DNA of 35,745 nt from Methanobrevibacter sp. (GCF_017409525.1 NZ_JAFQSO010000018.1:1-35745), one strand, 5' to 3'; shown: positions 26,663 to 35,481, numbered from the stretch's first letter. Numbers and translations: made by a program. The notes: generated from the letters alone by a model not told the origin.

Positions 26663-27691
26663 ATGTCATCATTAATGTGGTATATTTACGACTTTGCAAG
26701 AAAGGCATGGGCAGATGCATTTACTAATGCACACACTTCATCTGAAATAGCGGAAAAGCCAGAAAGGTTTAGGGATTTCCCTAAAGTCAACAAAGAATAT
26801 TGTATTGGATGCGGGGCTTGTACAGTTTCATGTCCGTCTCCAAATGCAATAAAGATTGTTCGTGATGAAGACAGCGAAGAAGGGGAAGGTTTAACATATC
26901 CGGTGATCAATCCTGGTGCATGTATTCGTTGTGGTTTTTGTGCTGAGGTATGTCCGACTGATCCTAAGACATTGGAATGTGGCTTAAATCATTTGATTTT
27001 ACCTGAATTTAATATCATACCGTCAAAAAGGCAGTTCATTGTTGATGATTATTTGTGCATCAAATGTAAAAAATGCATGAAACAATGTCCTGTTGGTGCA
27101 ATTGAAATTGTAAATGACAAGCTCCAAGTGGATCAGCTTAAGTGCATCTCCTGCGGGGAATGTTTGGATGTTTGTCCGGTAAATGGTGCAATGAAGGGAG
27201 TATTTGTTGAGAATTTGCAGGCGCAAAAGGATTTGATTCTATTATGCGTAAATTATCTTGAAGATTACATTAATGATAAGGAAGAAGATTTAAGGTCATT
27301 GCAGAGTGACGGTTTATTGCAATATGATGTTCCTATTTCAGAAATATGGGATGAGGCATTGAAAATAATCCCTGATGAGGAAATCGCTTTAGAAATTATC
27401 ACTAATGCAGTCAATAGGCTTAAAATCAGGGTTATTGATTGGAATAAGGATGAATGTAAGAAATGTCAATTGTGTATTCCTGATTGTCCTACAAAATGCA
27501 TTTCTTTCGATGAAAAAGAAGATACGATAGTGAGAGATAAAGATAGGTGTCTGCGTTGCAGCATATGTTATCAAACATGTCCATTTTCAGTTATTAAATA
27601 TTTCATAGCTAAATTTTCACTTGTTGATGGTAAAAATATCCATGCAACTGTAAAGGCATCTAATTTAAATGAGGGCATTTTTATGGAGTGA
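26663..27691 (+). CDS. ehaP: Polyferredoxin EhaP, six [4Fe-4S] motifs
   Basis: A 342-aa electron carrier with six complete CxxCxxCxxxCP motifs: beginning at residue 47 (CIGCGACTVSCP), CIRCGFCAEVCP, CIKCKKCMKQCP, CISCGECLDVCP, then after a helical spacer CKKCQLCIPDCP and CLRCSICYQTCP. The 2+2+2 pairing and the spacer of about 85 residues between the fourth and fifth motif agree with the six-cluster polyferredoxin known for Eha. It should draw electrons from EhaN and pass them on to ferredoxin or EhaQ. ATG 26663 abuts the ehaO stop. Confidence 0.93.
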   Translation: MSSLMWYIYDFARKAWADAFTNAHTSSEIAEKPERFRDFPKVNKEYCIGCGACTVSCPSPNAIKIVRDEDSEEGEGLTYPVINPGACIRCGFCAEVCPTDPKTLECGLNHLILPEFNIIPSKRQFIVDDYLCIKCKKCMKQCPVGAIEIVNDKLQVDQLKCISCGECLDVCPVNGAMKGVFVENLQAQKDLILLCVNYLEDYINDKEEDLRSLQSDGLLQYDVPISEIWDEALKIIPDEEIALEIITNAVNRLKIRVIDWNKDECKKCQLCIPDCPTKCISFDEKEDTIVRDKDRCLRCSICYQTCPFSVIKYFIAKFSLVDGKNIHATVKASNLNEGIFME

Positions 27692-27696
27692 GTGTT

Positions 27697-29055
27697 ATGA
27701 TTGATAGTTATACAAAAACACCAAGGCCATTAAGATATGTTGACGTTGATTATGTGATTGACCAGACTAGATGTGCAGAATGCAGCGACAAACCTTGTCT
27801 TGAGTCATGTCCAATTGATGCGATTTACATGGATAAGGATGATGGTCTTATTAAATTAAAAAATACCTGTTTTGGTTGTGTATTGTGCCGTAATGCCTGT
27901 CCGTATGATGCGATTTCTCTTGATGTGCATATGGATTCTCCTATTAAGGAGAATGTTCCAAACATCAACACTAAATTATGTAAAGCATGTGGTGCTTGTG
28001 TTCAAGCCTGTAAAAACGGGTCTATTCACCTTGTAGCTGATGGAAAACAGGAACCTCACAGTGAAATTGATAAGGATACATGTGTCCGCTGCGGATATTG
28101 TTTCAGAGTATGTCCTACTGATGCAATTAAATATGGCCAATTGCTTCCTAAGACTGTTAAAGGTGGTAAGGCCATTGTTGTTAATCAGAAAAAATGTATT
28201 GGATGCATGACATGCACAAGAGTCTGCCCATCTATGGGTGCAATAAATGTTGCAAGAACAAATAAATTGCCTTATATTAACCCGGGATATTGCGCAAGAT
28301 GTGAGGAATGTATGCATTCATGTCCCTCTACGGCAATAAGGTATTCTTCACGTAAAAAAGCTTATAAGATGTACAGTGAAATTAAATCGTTTGATATTGT
28401 TTCAACCATCATAGACCATGACATGAAACAGCTGTCCCTGAATTTAATTAGTTTGAATAAGGTTTTAGAAAAAGTAGCAAGGTCTGCCGCTTTGGAATTT
28501 AATGATTTGCAGTTTGAGAACTTTGTGGAATATAAAGTCAATGATGCTATGGAAAAAGAACTGAAGATTAGTTTGGATTCCCACATTGAAGTGTCTAAGT
28601 TCACAAAACTTTTCGGATCTTATTTGATGGACAGGAATATCGAGGTTTACGGAAATAAATGTATTGCATGTGGGGACTGTTACAATGTTTGTCCTACAAA
28701 TGCAATAGAGGTCAATGGTCCAAACCCAATTAAAATCAATGACAATTGCGTATTCTGCGGAAAATGTGTTGGGCAATGTCAATTTGGTGCTATTGGCGCA
28801 TATGACGATTATTTCTACAGCAAGGATACTGATTTGTATTATGCAAGATCTTACCTGCACGGCCAAAGATTAGGTGATTTTTCACTTTCAAACGATAAGT
28901 GTCAAGCGTGCAGCATTTGTGTTAAAAATTGTCCTGTTGGTGCATTGACACTGGAAGGTGATGAAATCAACTTCGATAGTGAAAAATGCATATACTGTAG
29001 AACCTGTGAGGCAATTTGTCCTCTAGATGTGATTAGGATTGTTAATTTTAGGTGA
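27697..29055 (+). CDS. ehaQ: Polyferredoxin EhaQ, ten [4Fe-4S] motifs
   Basis: A 452-aa polyferredoxin. I count ten cysteine motifs: CAECSDKPCLESCP (a wider CxxCx4C form), CFGCVLCRNACP, CKACGACVQACK, CVRCGYCFRVCP, CIGCMTCTRVCP, CARCEECMHSCP, then after a helical insert (about 225-310) CIACGDCYNVCP, CVFCGKCVGQCQ, CQACSICVKNCP and CIYCRTCEAICP. Ten matches the known Eha polyferredoxin. ATG 27697 is preferred: GGAGTG ahead of it gives good spacing, and the GTG at 27688 overlaps the ehaP end. Confidence 0.92.
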   Translation: MIDSYTKTPRPLRYVDVDYVIDQTRCAECSDKPCLESCPIDAIYMDKDDGLIKLKNTCFGCVLCRNACPYDAISLDVHMDSPIKENVPNINTKLCKACGACVQACKNGSIHLVADGKQEPHSEIDKDTCVRCGYCFRVCPTDAIKYGQLLPKTVKGGKAIVVNQKKCIGCMTCTRVCPSMGAINVARTNKLPYINPGYCARCEECMHSCPSTAIRYSSRKKAYKMYSEIKSFDIVSTIIDHDMKQLSLNLISLNKVLEKVARSAALEFNDLQFENFVEYKVNDAMEKELKISLDSHIEVSKFTKLFGSYLMDRNIEVYGNKCIACGDCYNVCPTNAIEVNGPNPIKINDNCVFCGKCVGQCQFGAIGAYDDYFYSKDTDLYYARSYLHGQRLGDFSLSNDKCQACSICVKNCPVGALTLEGDEINFDSEKCIYCRTCEAICPLDVIRIVNFR

Positions 29056-29059
29056 GATC

Positions 29060-30106
29060 ATGTTTGAAAAATCATTTATTACTGATTGCGAAGGTCCTTT
29101 GACTTTAAATGACAATGCTTTTGAGATATCTGCACATTTCATAGAGAATGGGGATGATTTATTTAAGATTCTTAGTTTGTATGATGATTATTTGGTAGAT
29201 ATTGTTAAAAAAGAAAATTACAAAGCGGGAAATACATTAAAGTTAATCTTGCCGTTCTTTGTCAGTGAAAACCTTAAAAACAAGGATTTGGTTGATTTTT
29301 CAAAAAATAATATTTATGCAGTCAATGATTCAAAATTCCTATTAAGTTACTTGAAGAATGCTATGAATACTTATATTGTCAGCACCAGTTATGGCCAATA
29401 TATTGAAGCTGTTTCAAATTATATGGAACTTCCTTTTGAAAATACATTTTACACTGGTGTAGATGTAGATGCCTTAACTTTGAATGACGAAGAACTTAAA
29501 AAAATCAATGAGTTCAAAAAGACAATCCTAAAAAATCCAACAGATTATGAACTGTTTGATGAAATTTTCTTTTCTGAGATTCCAAAAATGGAAATCTATG
29601 AAAAAATCAAGGAGGTTAATGTCGTTGGAGGTGAAGGCAAAAAGTTGGCTATTGACGGAATTATCGAAAGGGACAATATTGATATCAACAACATGCTTTA
29701 TATCGGTGACAGCATTACTGATGTTGAGCCATTGGCATTCGTCAGGGATAATGGTGGCATTAGCATATCATTCAATGGCAATGAATATCCTTTAAAAGTT
29801 GCAGAAATTGCAATTGTGTCTCCAAGCGCCGTTACGACTGCAGTAATAGCTAACATATATTCAGAACATGATAAAAATAAGGTTTTGGATTTCATTAATA
29901 ATTATAACGCAACAGATGATTATGAAATGTTATTTGAGGAATACGATATTGATTTGGAAATAAAAAATAAGTTTTTCAATGTGTTCAGTGATGACGATTA
30001 TCCGATTATTCAAATAATAAATGAAGATAACTTTGATGAAATATTAAAAATAAGCAAAGACATGAGAACTAATATCAGAGGTCAGGATATTGGCGGATTA
30101 GGTTAA
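29060..30106 (+). CDS. ehaR: Eha subunit R, HAD-like hydrolase family
   Basis: A 348-aa soluble protein with HAD-fold signatures: ITDCEGPLTLND at about 7-18 stands at the place of the DxDGT nucleophile loop, STSYGQY resembles motif II, and LYIGDSITDVEPL resembles motif IV. In motif I the second acidic residue is Glu11 rather than Asp, unlike most phosphatases, though the aspartate nucleophile (Asp9) remains. Its function in the Eha complex is unknown. Start ATG 29060 has GGTGA before it; an earlier in-frame ATG at 29039 lies within ehaQ. Confidence 0.85.
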   Translation: MFEKSFITDCEGPLTLNDNAFEISAHFIENGDDLFKILSLYDDYLVDIVKKENYKAGNTLKLILPFFVSENLKNKDLVDFSKNNIYAVNDSKFLLSYLKNAMNTYIVSTSYGQYIEAVSNYMELPFENTFYTGVDVDALTLNDEELKKINEFKKTILKNPTDYELFDEIFFSEIPKMEIYEKIKEVNVVGGEGKKLAIDGIIERDNIDINNMLYIGDSITDVEPLAFVRDNGGISISFNGNEYPLKVAEIAIVSPSAVTTAVIANIYSEHDKNKVLDFINNYNATDDYEMLFEEYDIDLEIKNKFFNVFSDDDYPIIQIINEDNFDEILKISKDMRTNIRGQDIGGLG

Positions 30107-30124
30107 AATTAAGAAGGTAATAAA

Positions 30125-31015
30125 ATGAGTTATAGTAAGGTAGAAGATACATTTTTCGAAGCTTTTGAAGGAAAATATGTAAGAGCTTTAATAACAGGGC
30201 CTAACGAAGCTATTGTTAAAAGAGCAGCATATGATTCCACTTCAACTCCAAGTTCTGTCATTGGAAGGGTCGAAGGTGGTGTTGAAGGATTTTTAGATGC
30301 ATCAGAAACTCCTGATGGTAGATTGGGTGCTGTTGTGCAATATTGGTTAGGTAGCGATGATGTAGAGAAATTTGCATTTGAATTATCTTACAGGCTTAGA
30401 CAGGATATTTTAGTAAAACCGTTCACACGCATTTTTGATTATTCAAGTGAGGATAGTGATGAATATATCGAAATGATGGATATTGTAGGCCATTGCGGGG
30501 ATGGTTTTGAGTGGATTGTTGAAGAGTATGGAAGAACCATGATCAATGTTCCAATTGCAGTTCCCGATTTCCAAATCGAAGAGAAATTCAAAATAAATGA
30601 TGGAATTATGGGAGGCAACTTCTGGTATTTATGTGAAACTCCTGAAGCGGTGATTGATGCAGGGGATGCAGTAATCAATGCAATTATGGATGTTGAAGGC
30701 GCAACCGCTCCATTTGACATATGTTCTGCAGCTTCAAAACCAGAAACCAATTTCCCTGAAATCGGACCGACCACAAATCACTTTTATTGCCCTTCTTTAA
30801 AGGAAACTTTGGGAGATGAATCCAAAGTTCCGGAAGGCGTTAATTATATTCCTGAAGTTGTTATTAATGCAATTGATGAGAAAGCTATGAATGAAGCTAT
30901 AAAAACAGGTATAGATGCTGCCTTGGAATTTGAAGGAGTCATTGGAATATCTGCAGGCAACTTTGATGGAAAGCTTGGAGATAAGAACATTAATTTGTTA
31001 GATATTTTAAAGTAA
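30125..31015 (+). CDS. ehaS: Eha subunit S, formylmethanofuran:tetrahydromethanopterin formyltransferase paralogue
   Basis: A 296-aa homologue of Ftr, the second enzyme of methanogenesis, which moves the formyl group from formylmethanofuran to tetrahydromethanopterin. The similarity to Ftr runs from end to end: VEDTFFEAFEGKYVRALIT at the N-terminus, SETPDGRLGAVVQ, the GGNFWYL segment near residue 162, VEGATAPFDICSAASK, and a highly conserved end (IGISAGNFDGKLGDKNINLLDIL). Residues about 25-130 look the most divergent, and the canonical Ftr should lie elsewhere. Its place in eha suggests a carrier or scaffolding role near the CO2-fixing step; whether it is catalytic is not decided. Confidence 0.9.
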   Translation: MSYSKVEDTFFEAFEGKYVRALITGPNEAIVKRAAYDSTSTPSSVIGRVEGGVEGFLDASETPDGRLGAVVQYWLGSDDVEKFAFELSYRLRQDILVKPFTRIFDYSSEDSDEYIEMMDIVGHCGDGFEWIVEEYGRTMINVPIAVPDFQIEEKFKINDGIMGGNFWYLCETPEAVIDAGDAVINAIMDVEGATAPFDICSAASKPETNFPEIGPTTNHFYCPSLKETLGDESKVPEGVNYIPEVVINAIDEKAMNEAIKTGIDAALEFEGVIGISAGNFDGKLGDKNINLLDILK

Positions 31016-31024
31016 GGTTTTAAT

Positions 31025-31957
31025 ATGGAAATTTTGGACAATGATTTGAATGCAGAAATAATCGGATTTGGGGCTTTGAATGTTGATAAGCTTTTCTCCG
31101 TTGAAAATATTGTATCTGCAGATGAGGAAAGCTTTATAAAAAATGAAACTGACACTCCGGGAGGGTCTGCAGCAAATACTATAGTTGGATTGGCCAGATT
31201 GGGTTGTGATGTCTCAATCATTGGAAAAATAGCCGAGGACGAAGATGGAGACCTGATTGAATATAACTTGGCCATAAATGGCGTTTACACTAATAACTTA
31301 ATCTATTCGGAAAACGGTTCAACTGGGAAATGCCTTGGATTCGTAGATAAGGATGGCGAGAGATGCCTTTATATATCCCCGGGCGTTAACGATGACATTC
31401 AAATAGGCGAAATCAATCCATTAAACATCATGAGATGTAAGATAATGCATTACACTTCATTCGTCGGAGATTCATTTAAAACCCAAATTGAACTATTGGA
31501 AAAGCTTAGTAGAGATACATTATTAAGTTTTGATCCTGGAATGTTGTATGTCCAAAAGGGATTCGATGAGTTAAAGCCGATTTTAGATAGGACAGATATC
31601 TTGCTCATTAATGAATCAGAATTAAGATTATTATGTAATAATAGCAATTCCCCAATAAAAGAATTGGCCATTAGTTTCTTGGACTTGGGTATTGGAACTA
31701 TTGTTGTAAAACAAGGTTCAAAAGGTGTTTTTGCAATCAATAATGCCGAAGAATGTCAAGTTGAAGCATTTGAATGTGACGTTGTTGACACTACCGGTGC
31801 TGGAGATAGTTTCAATAGCGGATTTTTATATTCCTTTTTGAAAGGACATAATCTTGAGAAATCTTGTAGGATAGGTAATTGGGTGGCCAGTAAAGCTATT
31901 GCAGGATTTGGCATGGAGAAATTCCCTTCACTTAATGAACTGGAGGAATTCTTTTAA
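31025..31957 (+). CDS. ehaT: Eha subunit T, PfkB-family (ribokinase-like) kinase
   Basis: A 310-aa protein of the PfkB family. Motif 1, GGSAANTIVGLARLG, is at about 42-56 and motif 2, DTTGAGDSFNSGFLYS with the catalytic Asp, at about 255-270. The N-terminal IIGFGALNVDKLFSVEN and C-terminal NWVASKAIAGFGMEKFPS also fit. The substrate is unknown. Gene order places it as the last named member of the operon in Methanothermobacter. SD AAGG, with ehaS only 9 nt upstream. Confidence 0.88.
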   Translation: MEILDNDLNAEIIGFGALNVDKLFSVENIVSADEESFIKNETDTPGGSAANTIVGLARLGCDVSIIGKIAEDEDGDLIEYNLAINGVYTNNLIYSENGSTGKCLGFVDKDGERCLYISPGVNDDIQIGEINPLNIMRCKIMHYTSFVGDSFKTQIELLEKLSRDTLLSFDPGMLYVQKGFDELKPILDRTDILLINESELRLLCNNSNSPIKELAISFLDLGIGTIVVKQGSKGVFAINNAEECQVEAFECDVVDTTGAGDSFNSGFLYSFLKGHNLEKSCRIGNWVASKAIAGFGMEKFPSLNELEEFF

Positions 31958-31998
31958 GAAATTAAGTTTATTTAAATGATTAGTTAGTTGGTAATATT

Positions 31999-32826
31999 AT
32001 GAATGTATCTTTTATAAAACAGATGAAAAACCTGGAACGCGAAGTTTTATTGAAATCTGTTGAATTAGATGATGACAGCGATGATTTCCAATTTGAATTA
32101 GACAATTTTAGCACTTCCGAGGAAATCATAGCTATTGCACCTAGGTGTGTAAGATGTAATACATGTGTTGGTGAATGCCCAGTAAATGCAATCGAACCAG
32201 CTAATATTTTTAGAATAGCTCAAATAACCGATAAGTGTGTCAAATGTGAAATTTGCGTACAGACTTGTCCGGTTTCTGCAATCAAATTAATTGATAATTC
32301 AGTTGTTTATGATGATGGCAATGAAGAGGACATTATTGAATATAACTTGGGTAATGTTAGCTGTTCTCATAGGGTTGTTCGTATGAACAGCATTTCAATC
32401 GATTATTCTGATGACAATAATTGGGCTGATTGTGCGGATTTATGTCCAACGAATGCATTTACTCTTGAATTCAAAGACTTCTTTGAGAAGAGAAATATTG
32501 ATTTGGGCATAGATTTGATAGATGATGAGTTATATCCGCATATTAATGAAAAGATGTGCATCGGCTGCAGTGCATGTGTTGAGATTTCACTCAATGACAA
32601 TGCCATTGAGCTTGATAGGTATATAGGGCCTGTTGTCCATAGCAGGAATCTCGATATAAATCATGATGCATGCGTTAATTGTTATTTATGTGAAGAAAAT
32701 TGTCCGACAGGGGCAATTGAATTAGTGGATGGTGAAGTTAGCCTTGACGATGATAAATGTATCAGGTGTGTTGAATGTACAAATCATTGTCCTGTAGGGG
32801 CATTAAAAAGAGTGGAAATTGAATAA
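31999..32826 (+). CDS. Polyferredoxin linked to eha, four full and two broken cluster motifs
   Basis: A 275-aa soluble protein with an acidic N-terminal extension of about 45 residues. Four complete motifs: Cys50/53/56/60, Cys80/83/86/90, Cys225/228/231/235 and Cys254/257/260/264. Between them lie two incomplete ones: Cys145 and Cys149 (DCADLCP) and Cys187/190/193 (CIGCSAC) with no following CP. By the crossed ligation of two-cluster ferredoxins, Cys187/190/193 plus Cys149 could still hold a single cluster, so five clusters are likely. It probably handles electrons to or from Eha. TTTATTTAA at 31967-31975 could be its own TATA box. It is followed by the CBS gene. Confidence 0.85.
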   Translation: MNVSFIKQMKNLEREVLLKSVELDDDSDDFQFELDNFSTSEEIIAIAPRCVRCNTCVGECPVNAIEPANIFRIAQITDKCVKCEICVQTCPVSAIKLIDNSVVYDDGNEEDIIEYNLGNVSCSHRVVRMNSISIDYSDDNNWADCADLCPTNAFTLEFKDFFEKRNIDLGIDLIDDELYPHINEKMCIGCSACVEISLNDNAIELDRYIGPVVHSRNLDINHDACVNCYLCEENCPTGAIELVDGEVSLDDDKCIRCVECTNHCPVGALKRVEIE

Positions 32827-32841
32827 AAATGAGGTTTGTTT

Positions 32842-33477
32842 ATGAGAGCAAAAGAATTAATGGATAAAGAGTTCGTATATTTAAATTGCGAAGACACTGT
32901 AGTTGAAGTTTCAAAAGTAATGGAAAAAATTAGACGTTTCACCTGTCCTGTTGTTAATGATAACAAGCAACTAGTTGGATGGATAACCTCTTTTGACATA
33001 ACAAAAGGTTTAAGGGAAGGGAACGAAAAGATTTCTGAAATTATGAGTGGTTATGAAGAAATTGCAACAGTCCATGAAAATGATCCTGCAAGAAAGGCAG
33101 TAATTCTAACTGCAAACAATAAATTCGTAACTGTGCCTGTTGTAAACGATGACAATCAGGTCATTGGTATGGTTCGTGCATGTGATATTGTGGAATTATT
33201 GTCTGAGCTTTACGATATTAAAGTGGAAAAGCTATACAAGGCAATGCAAAACCAACTCAAAGGTGTAACTTGGGAAGAGCTAATGTCAGCATCCGCATTG
33301 GTATCCAAAAAGACTACTGGTGTAAAAATTTCTCCGGAGGAATATGAGGCAAATATCACCAATGCCACATTCGGAGAAGCAATCTGGGCTACCGGAGGAT
33401 TGGAAAAATTCTTTGCAGGTTTAATCTCAGTTGGTGAGATGGTTATTGCCCGTCGTGTAGGAAAAGCAAGAAAATAA
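32842..33477 (+). CDS. Two-CBS-domain protein linked to eha
   Basis: A 211-aa soluble protein with two CBS domains (about residues 4-60 and 62-125; the second has TVHENDPARKAVILTANNKFVTVPVVNDDNQVIGMV). Such pairs bind adenosine nucleotides and report energy status. The C-terminal 75 residues (LKGVTWEELMSASALVSKKTTGVKIS onward) form another domain that I do not recognise. ATG 32842 has GAGG at a spacing of 7; the in-frame TTG at 32836 falls between this SD and the ATG. Last gene before the operon terminator, so a nucleotide-sensing control of Eha is attractive but unproved. Confidence 0.85.
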   Translation: MRAKELMDKEFVYLNCEDTVVEVSKVMEKIRRFTCPVVNDNKQLVGWITSFDITKGLREGNEKISEIMSGYEEIATVHENDPARKAVILTANNKFVTVPVVNDDNQVIGMVRACDIVELLSELYDIKVEKLYKAMQNQLKGVTWEELMSASALVSKKTTGVKISPEEYEANITNATFGEAIWATGGLEKFFAGLISVGEMVIARRVGKARK

Positions 33478-33541
33478 ACAAAAAACACTGATTAATAATT
33501 TCTAAACAGACCCTTGTTGTTTTCCACATTAACACATTAAA

Positions 33542-33562
33542 AATAAGACTTTTAGTCTTATT
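33542..33562 (+). terminator. Terminator of the eha transcription unit
   Basis: Perfect 9-bp inverted repeat AATAAGACT (33542-33550) / AGTCTTATT (33554-33562) with a 3-nt loop, followed by a T-rich tract that includes a nine-T run at about 33569-33577. It lies 64 nt after the CBS gene stop. Confidence 0.8.
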
Positions 33563-33627
33563 TTACTATTTTTTTTCAAAAATTTTTTAACATTGTTTAA
33601 ACATATTAGTAGATATGGTGTGAATCT

Positions 33628-35481
33628 ATGCATAAAAAAATTAATTTTTTCATAATTTTATTTGTTTTTGCATTCTTTTCATTATCTTTTGTTTCAGCAG
33701 GCGAATTGAATTGCACTTCTGTAAATAAGATGGACTGCAATGATACTGTTGATTCAATTAGTCTAGATGATGTCGGGTTAACCAACATCTCTGAAGTTCG
33801 TTCACATTCAAGCATTGAAAAAACAAAACCTGTCATTAGTTTAAAAACTAATCATGTTAAGACTAAGGGCACACTGGGCATATATTTGAAAAACTCTTCT
33901 GGAGATGCATTGAAATTTAAAAACCTGACCATTTCATTAAACAATAAGAAATATTCCATTTTCACTGATTCAAAAGGAATCGCATATTTGAATATTAGCC
34001 TTCCTGCAAAAAGTTACAGATTAAAAGTTACATTTGCAGGGGATGGACAATATAGATATGTCTCTAAAAGTTTCAATGTTGAGGTTTCAAAGTTGGATAC
34101 CCAACTCACTTCCCATGCTAATTTTTTACTGAGAGGCCAATATCTGTATGTTGATTTAAGTGCTAACAATGATTTGCTTTCATCCAAGAAGGTTTCCATA
34201 AAGATTAATGGAAAAACACATGTCAAAACTACAAATAGATATGGCCGTGCGGCGATTAAGATAGGACTTGTGCCCGCATCTTATTCCGTGAAGATAAAAT
34301 TTAATGGAGACGGTTATTATGAACCTTCACAAAAGAAATTCAACTTGAGGGTAACTCGTTACACTTCAATAACCATAGGGAATACCAGATTACTCACAAA
34401 CGGTTATTTGAGAATTTATTTAAAGGCATCTGAAATATCTCATAAATCACTCACAATTAAGATTGCAAATAAAAAATTCAGCGTAAAAACCGATTCCGAA
34501 GGAATCATTGTTTTAAAACCTGATGTCTGGAATAAAACATACAATGTGGTAGTCAAGTATGGCAAATACTGGACATCTAAAAAAGTCCAAGGAGTGACAG
34601 GAAACGTTAAAGATCCATTAAAGGAGAATATTACTTTAAGAAATGGCGTTCCGGATGTTGACATGATGCCTGGAAATTATGTTATGGGTGATGAAAGTGC
34701 AACATATACATTAACAAAGGCACAATATAGGGAAGCAATTCAAAGAGACAGCTATTGTCTGTTTTTAAATAACAAATTGTCTAAATACACTTTCTTTAAA
34801 ACAAAATCACATCCTAATACTTATCATATCATCAAACGTGAAAAGTGGAATGTCATTGAAAGGGCTATAAACGCTAAATTGGTCAAGGCCAACAAATATG
34901 ATTATTGGCCAAGTTACATCACGGTTTCCCTTAAGGGCAAATCATATGTCTATTCGGAAGTTCGGGATGTGCAAGACACCAGTTATACCTGCGGACCAGC
35001 TTCAGCAAGCGTTTGCAGTCAGGTTTTAAGAAATTTCATTCCCGAAAAATACATAGCTTACAAAGGAGGTTCTAAAAAGGTTGAAGGAACTTCATGTTAT
35101 GGGATAATGCAAGGATTGGGGGAAAATTTCAATTGTTCTTATTTCTTTAAGGATTCTTTTGATGATGCATTAAAAGAACTTCAAAAAGGTGGTTGCGCTA
35201 TAATTTTCCATACTAAAAGGCATTATGTGGCCATTTTAGATATTAGTAAAGATGGCAAGCAGGTTTTAGTATCTAACTCCTACGGTAGCTATTACAATAT
35301 TCCTACAAAATGGCTAACCGTGTCGTATATGAAAACTAGATTTATTGAAGGCCGTGACGACAGTCTAATTGTCAGACTAAATTATTCGTTGTCTAATTCG
35401 ACAGAACATGAAGTCAATTGTTTTTATAACAGCATGGGGACTAATTGGGTTAGGCAAAATATTCATGCAACAATCGGTTAA
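33628..35481 (+). CDS. Secreted Ig-like protein with C39-like cysteine protease domain
   Basis: A 617-aa exported protein. Signal peptide about 1-24 (HKKINFFIILFVFAFF core, cut near FVSA). Three or more Ig-like repeats fill about 65-340, each with a KxSxxINGKTxxxxTxxxGxAxIxI type pattern. A linker with LTKAQYREAIQRDSYC (about 363-378) leads into a C39-like papain-fold domain from about 440: Cys455 in TCGPASASVCSQV, His532 in HYVAILDIS, and Asn550 in SNSYGSY as the likely triad. Related proteins of Methanobacteriales are secreted wall or surface proteases. Whether it cuts pseudomurein peptides, like PeiW, or proteins is open. SD GGTG lies before ATG 33628; no anchor is visible at the C-terminus. 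Confidence 0.82.
   Translation: MHKKINFFIILFVFAFFSLSFVSAGELNCTSVNKMDCNDTVDSISLDDVGLTNISEVRSHSSIEKTKPVISLKTNHVKTKGTLGIYLKNSSGDALKFKNLTISLNNKKYSIFTDSKGIAYLNISLPAKSYRLKVTFAGDGQYRYVSKSFNVEVSKLDTQLTSHANFLLRGQYLYVDLSANNDLLSSKKVSIKINGKTHVKTTNRYGRAAIKIGLVPASYSVKIKFNGDGYYEPSQKKFNLRVTRYTSITIGNTRLLTNGYLRIYLKASEISHKSLTIKIANKKFSVKTDSEGIIVLKPDVWNKTYNVVVKYGKYWTSKKVQGVTGNVKDPLKENITLRNGVPDVDMMPGNYVMGDESATYTLTKAQYREAIQRDSYCLFLNNKLSKYTFFKTKSHPNTYHIIKREKWNVIERAINAKLVKANKYDYWPSYITVSLKGKSYVYSEVRDVQDTSYTCGPASASVCSQVLRNFIPEKYIAYKGGSKKVEGTSCYGIMQGLGENFNCSYFFKDSFDDALKELQKGGCAIIFHTKRHYVAILDISKDGKQVLVSNSYGSYYNIPTKWLTVSYMKTRFIEGRDDSLIVRLNYSLSNSTEHEVNCFYNSMGTNWVRQNIHATIG

Noticed and set aside
27976-28866. Long open frames on the minus strand opposite ehaQ
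   Set aside because: They are antisense shadows of the cysteine-rich polyferredoxin repeats, have no SD or promoter, and their products look like no protein family.
34690-34860. Pseudomurein-binding repeat in the linker of the surface protease
   Set aside because: The LTKAQYREAIQRD segment only loosely recalls such repeats and the usual NgxxPxYV-like core is missing.
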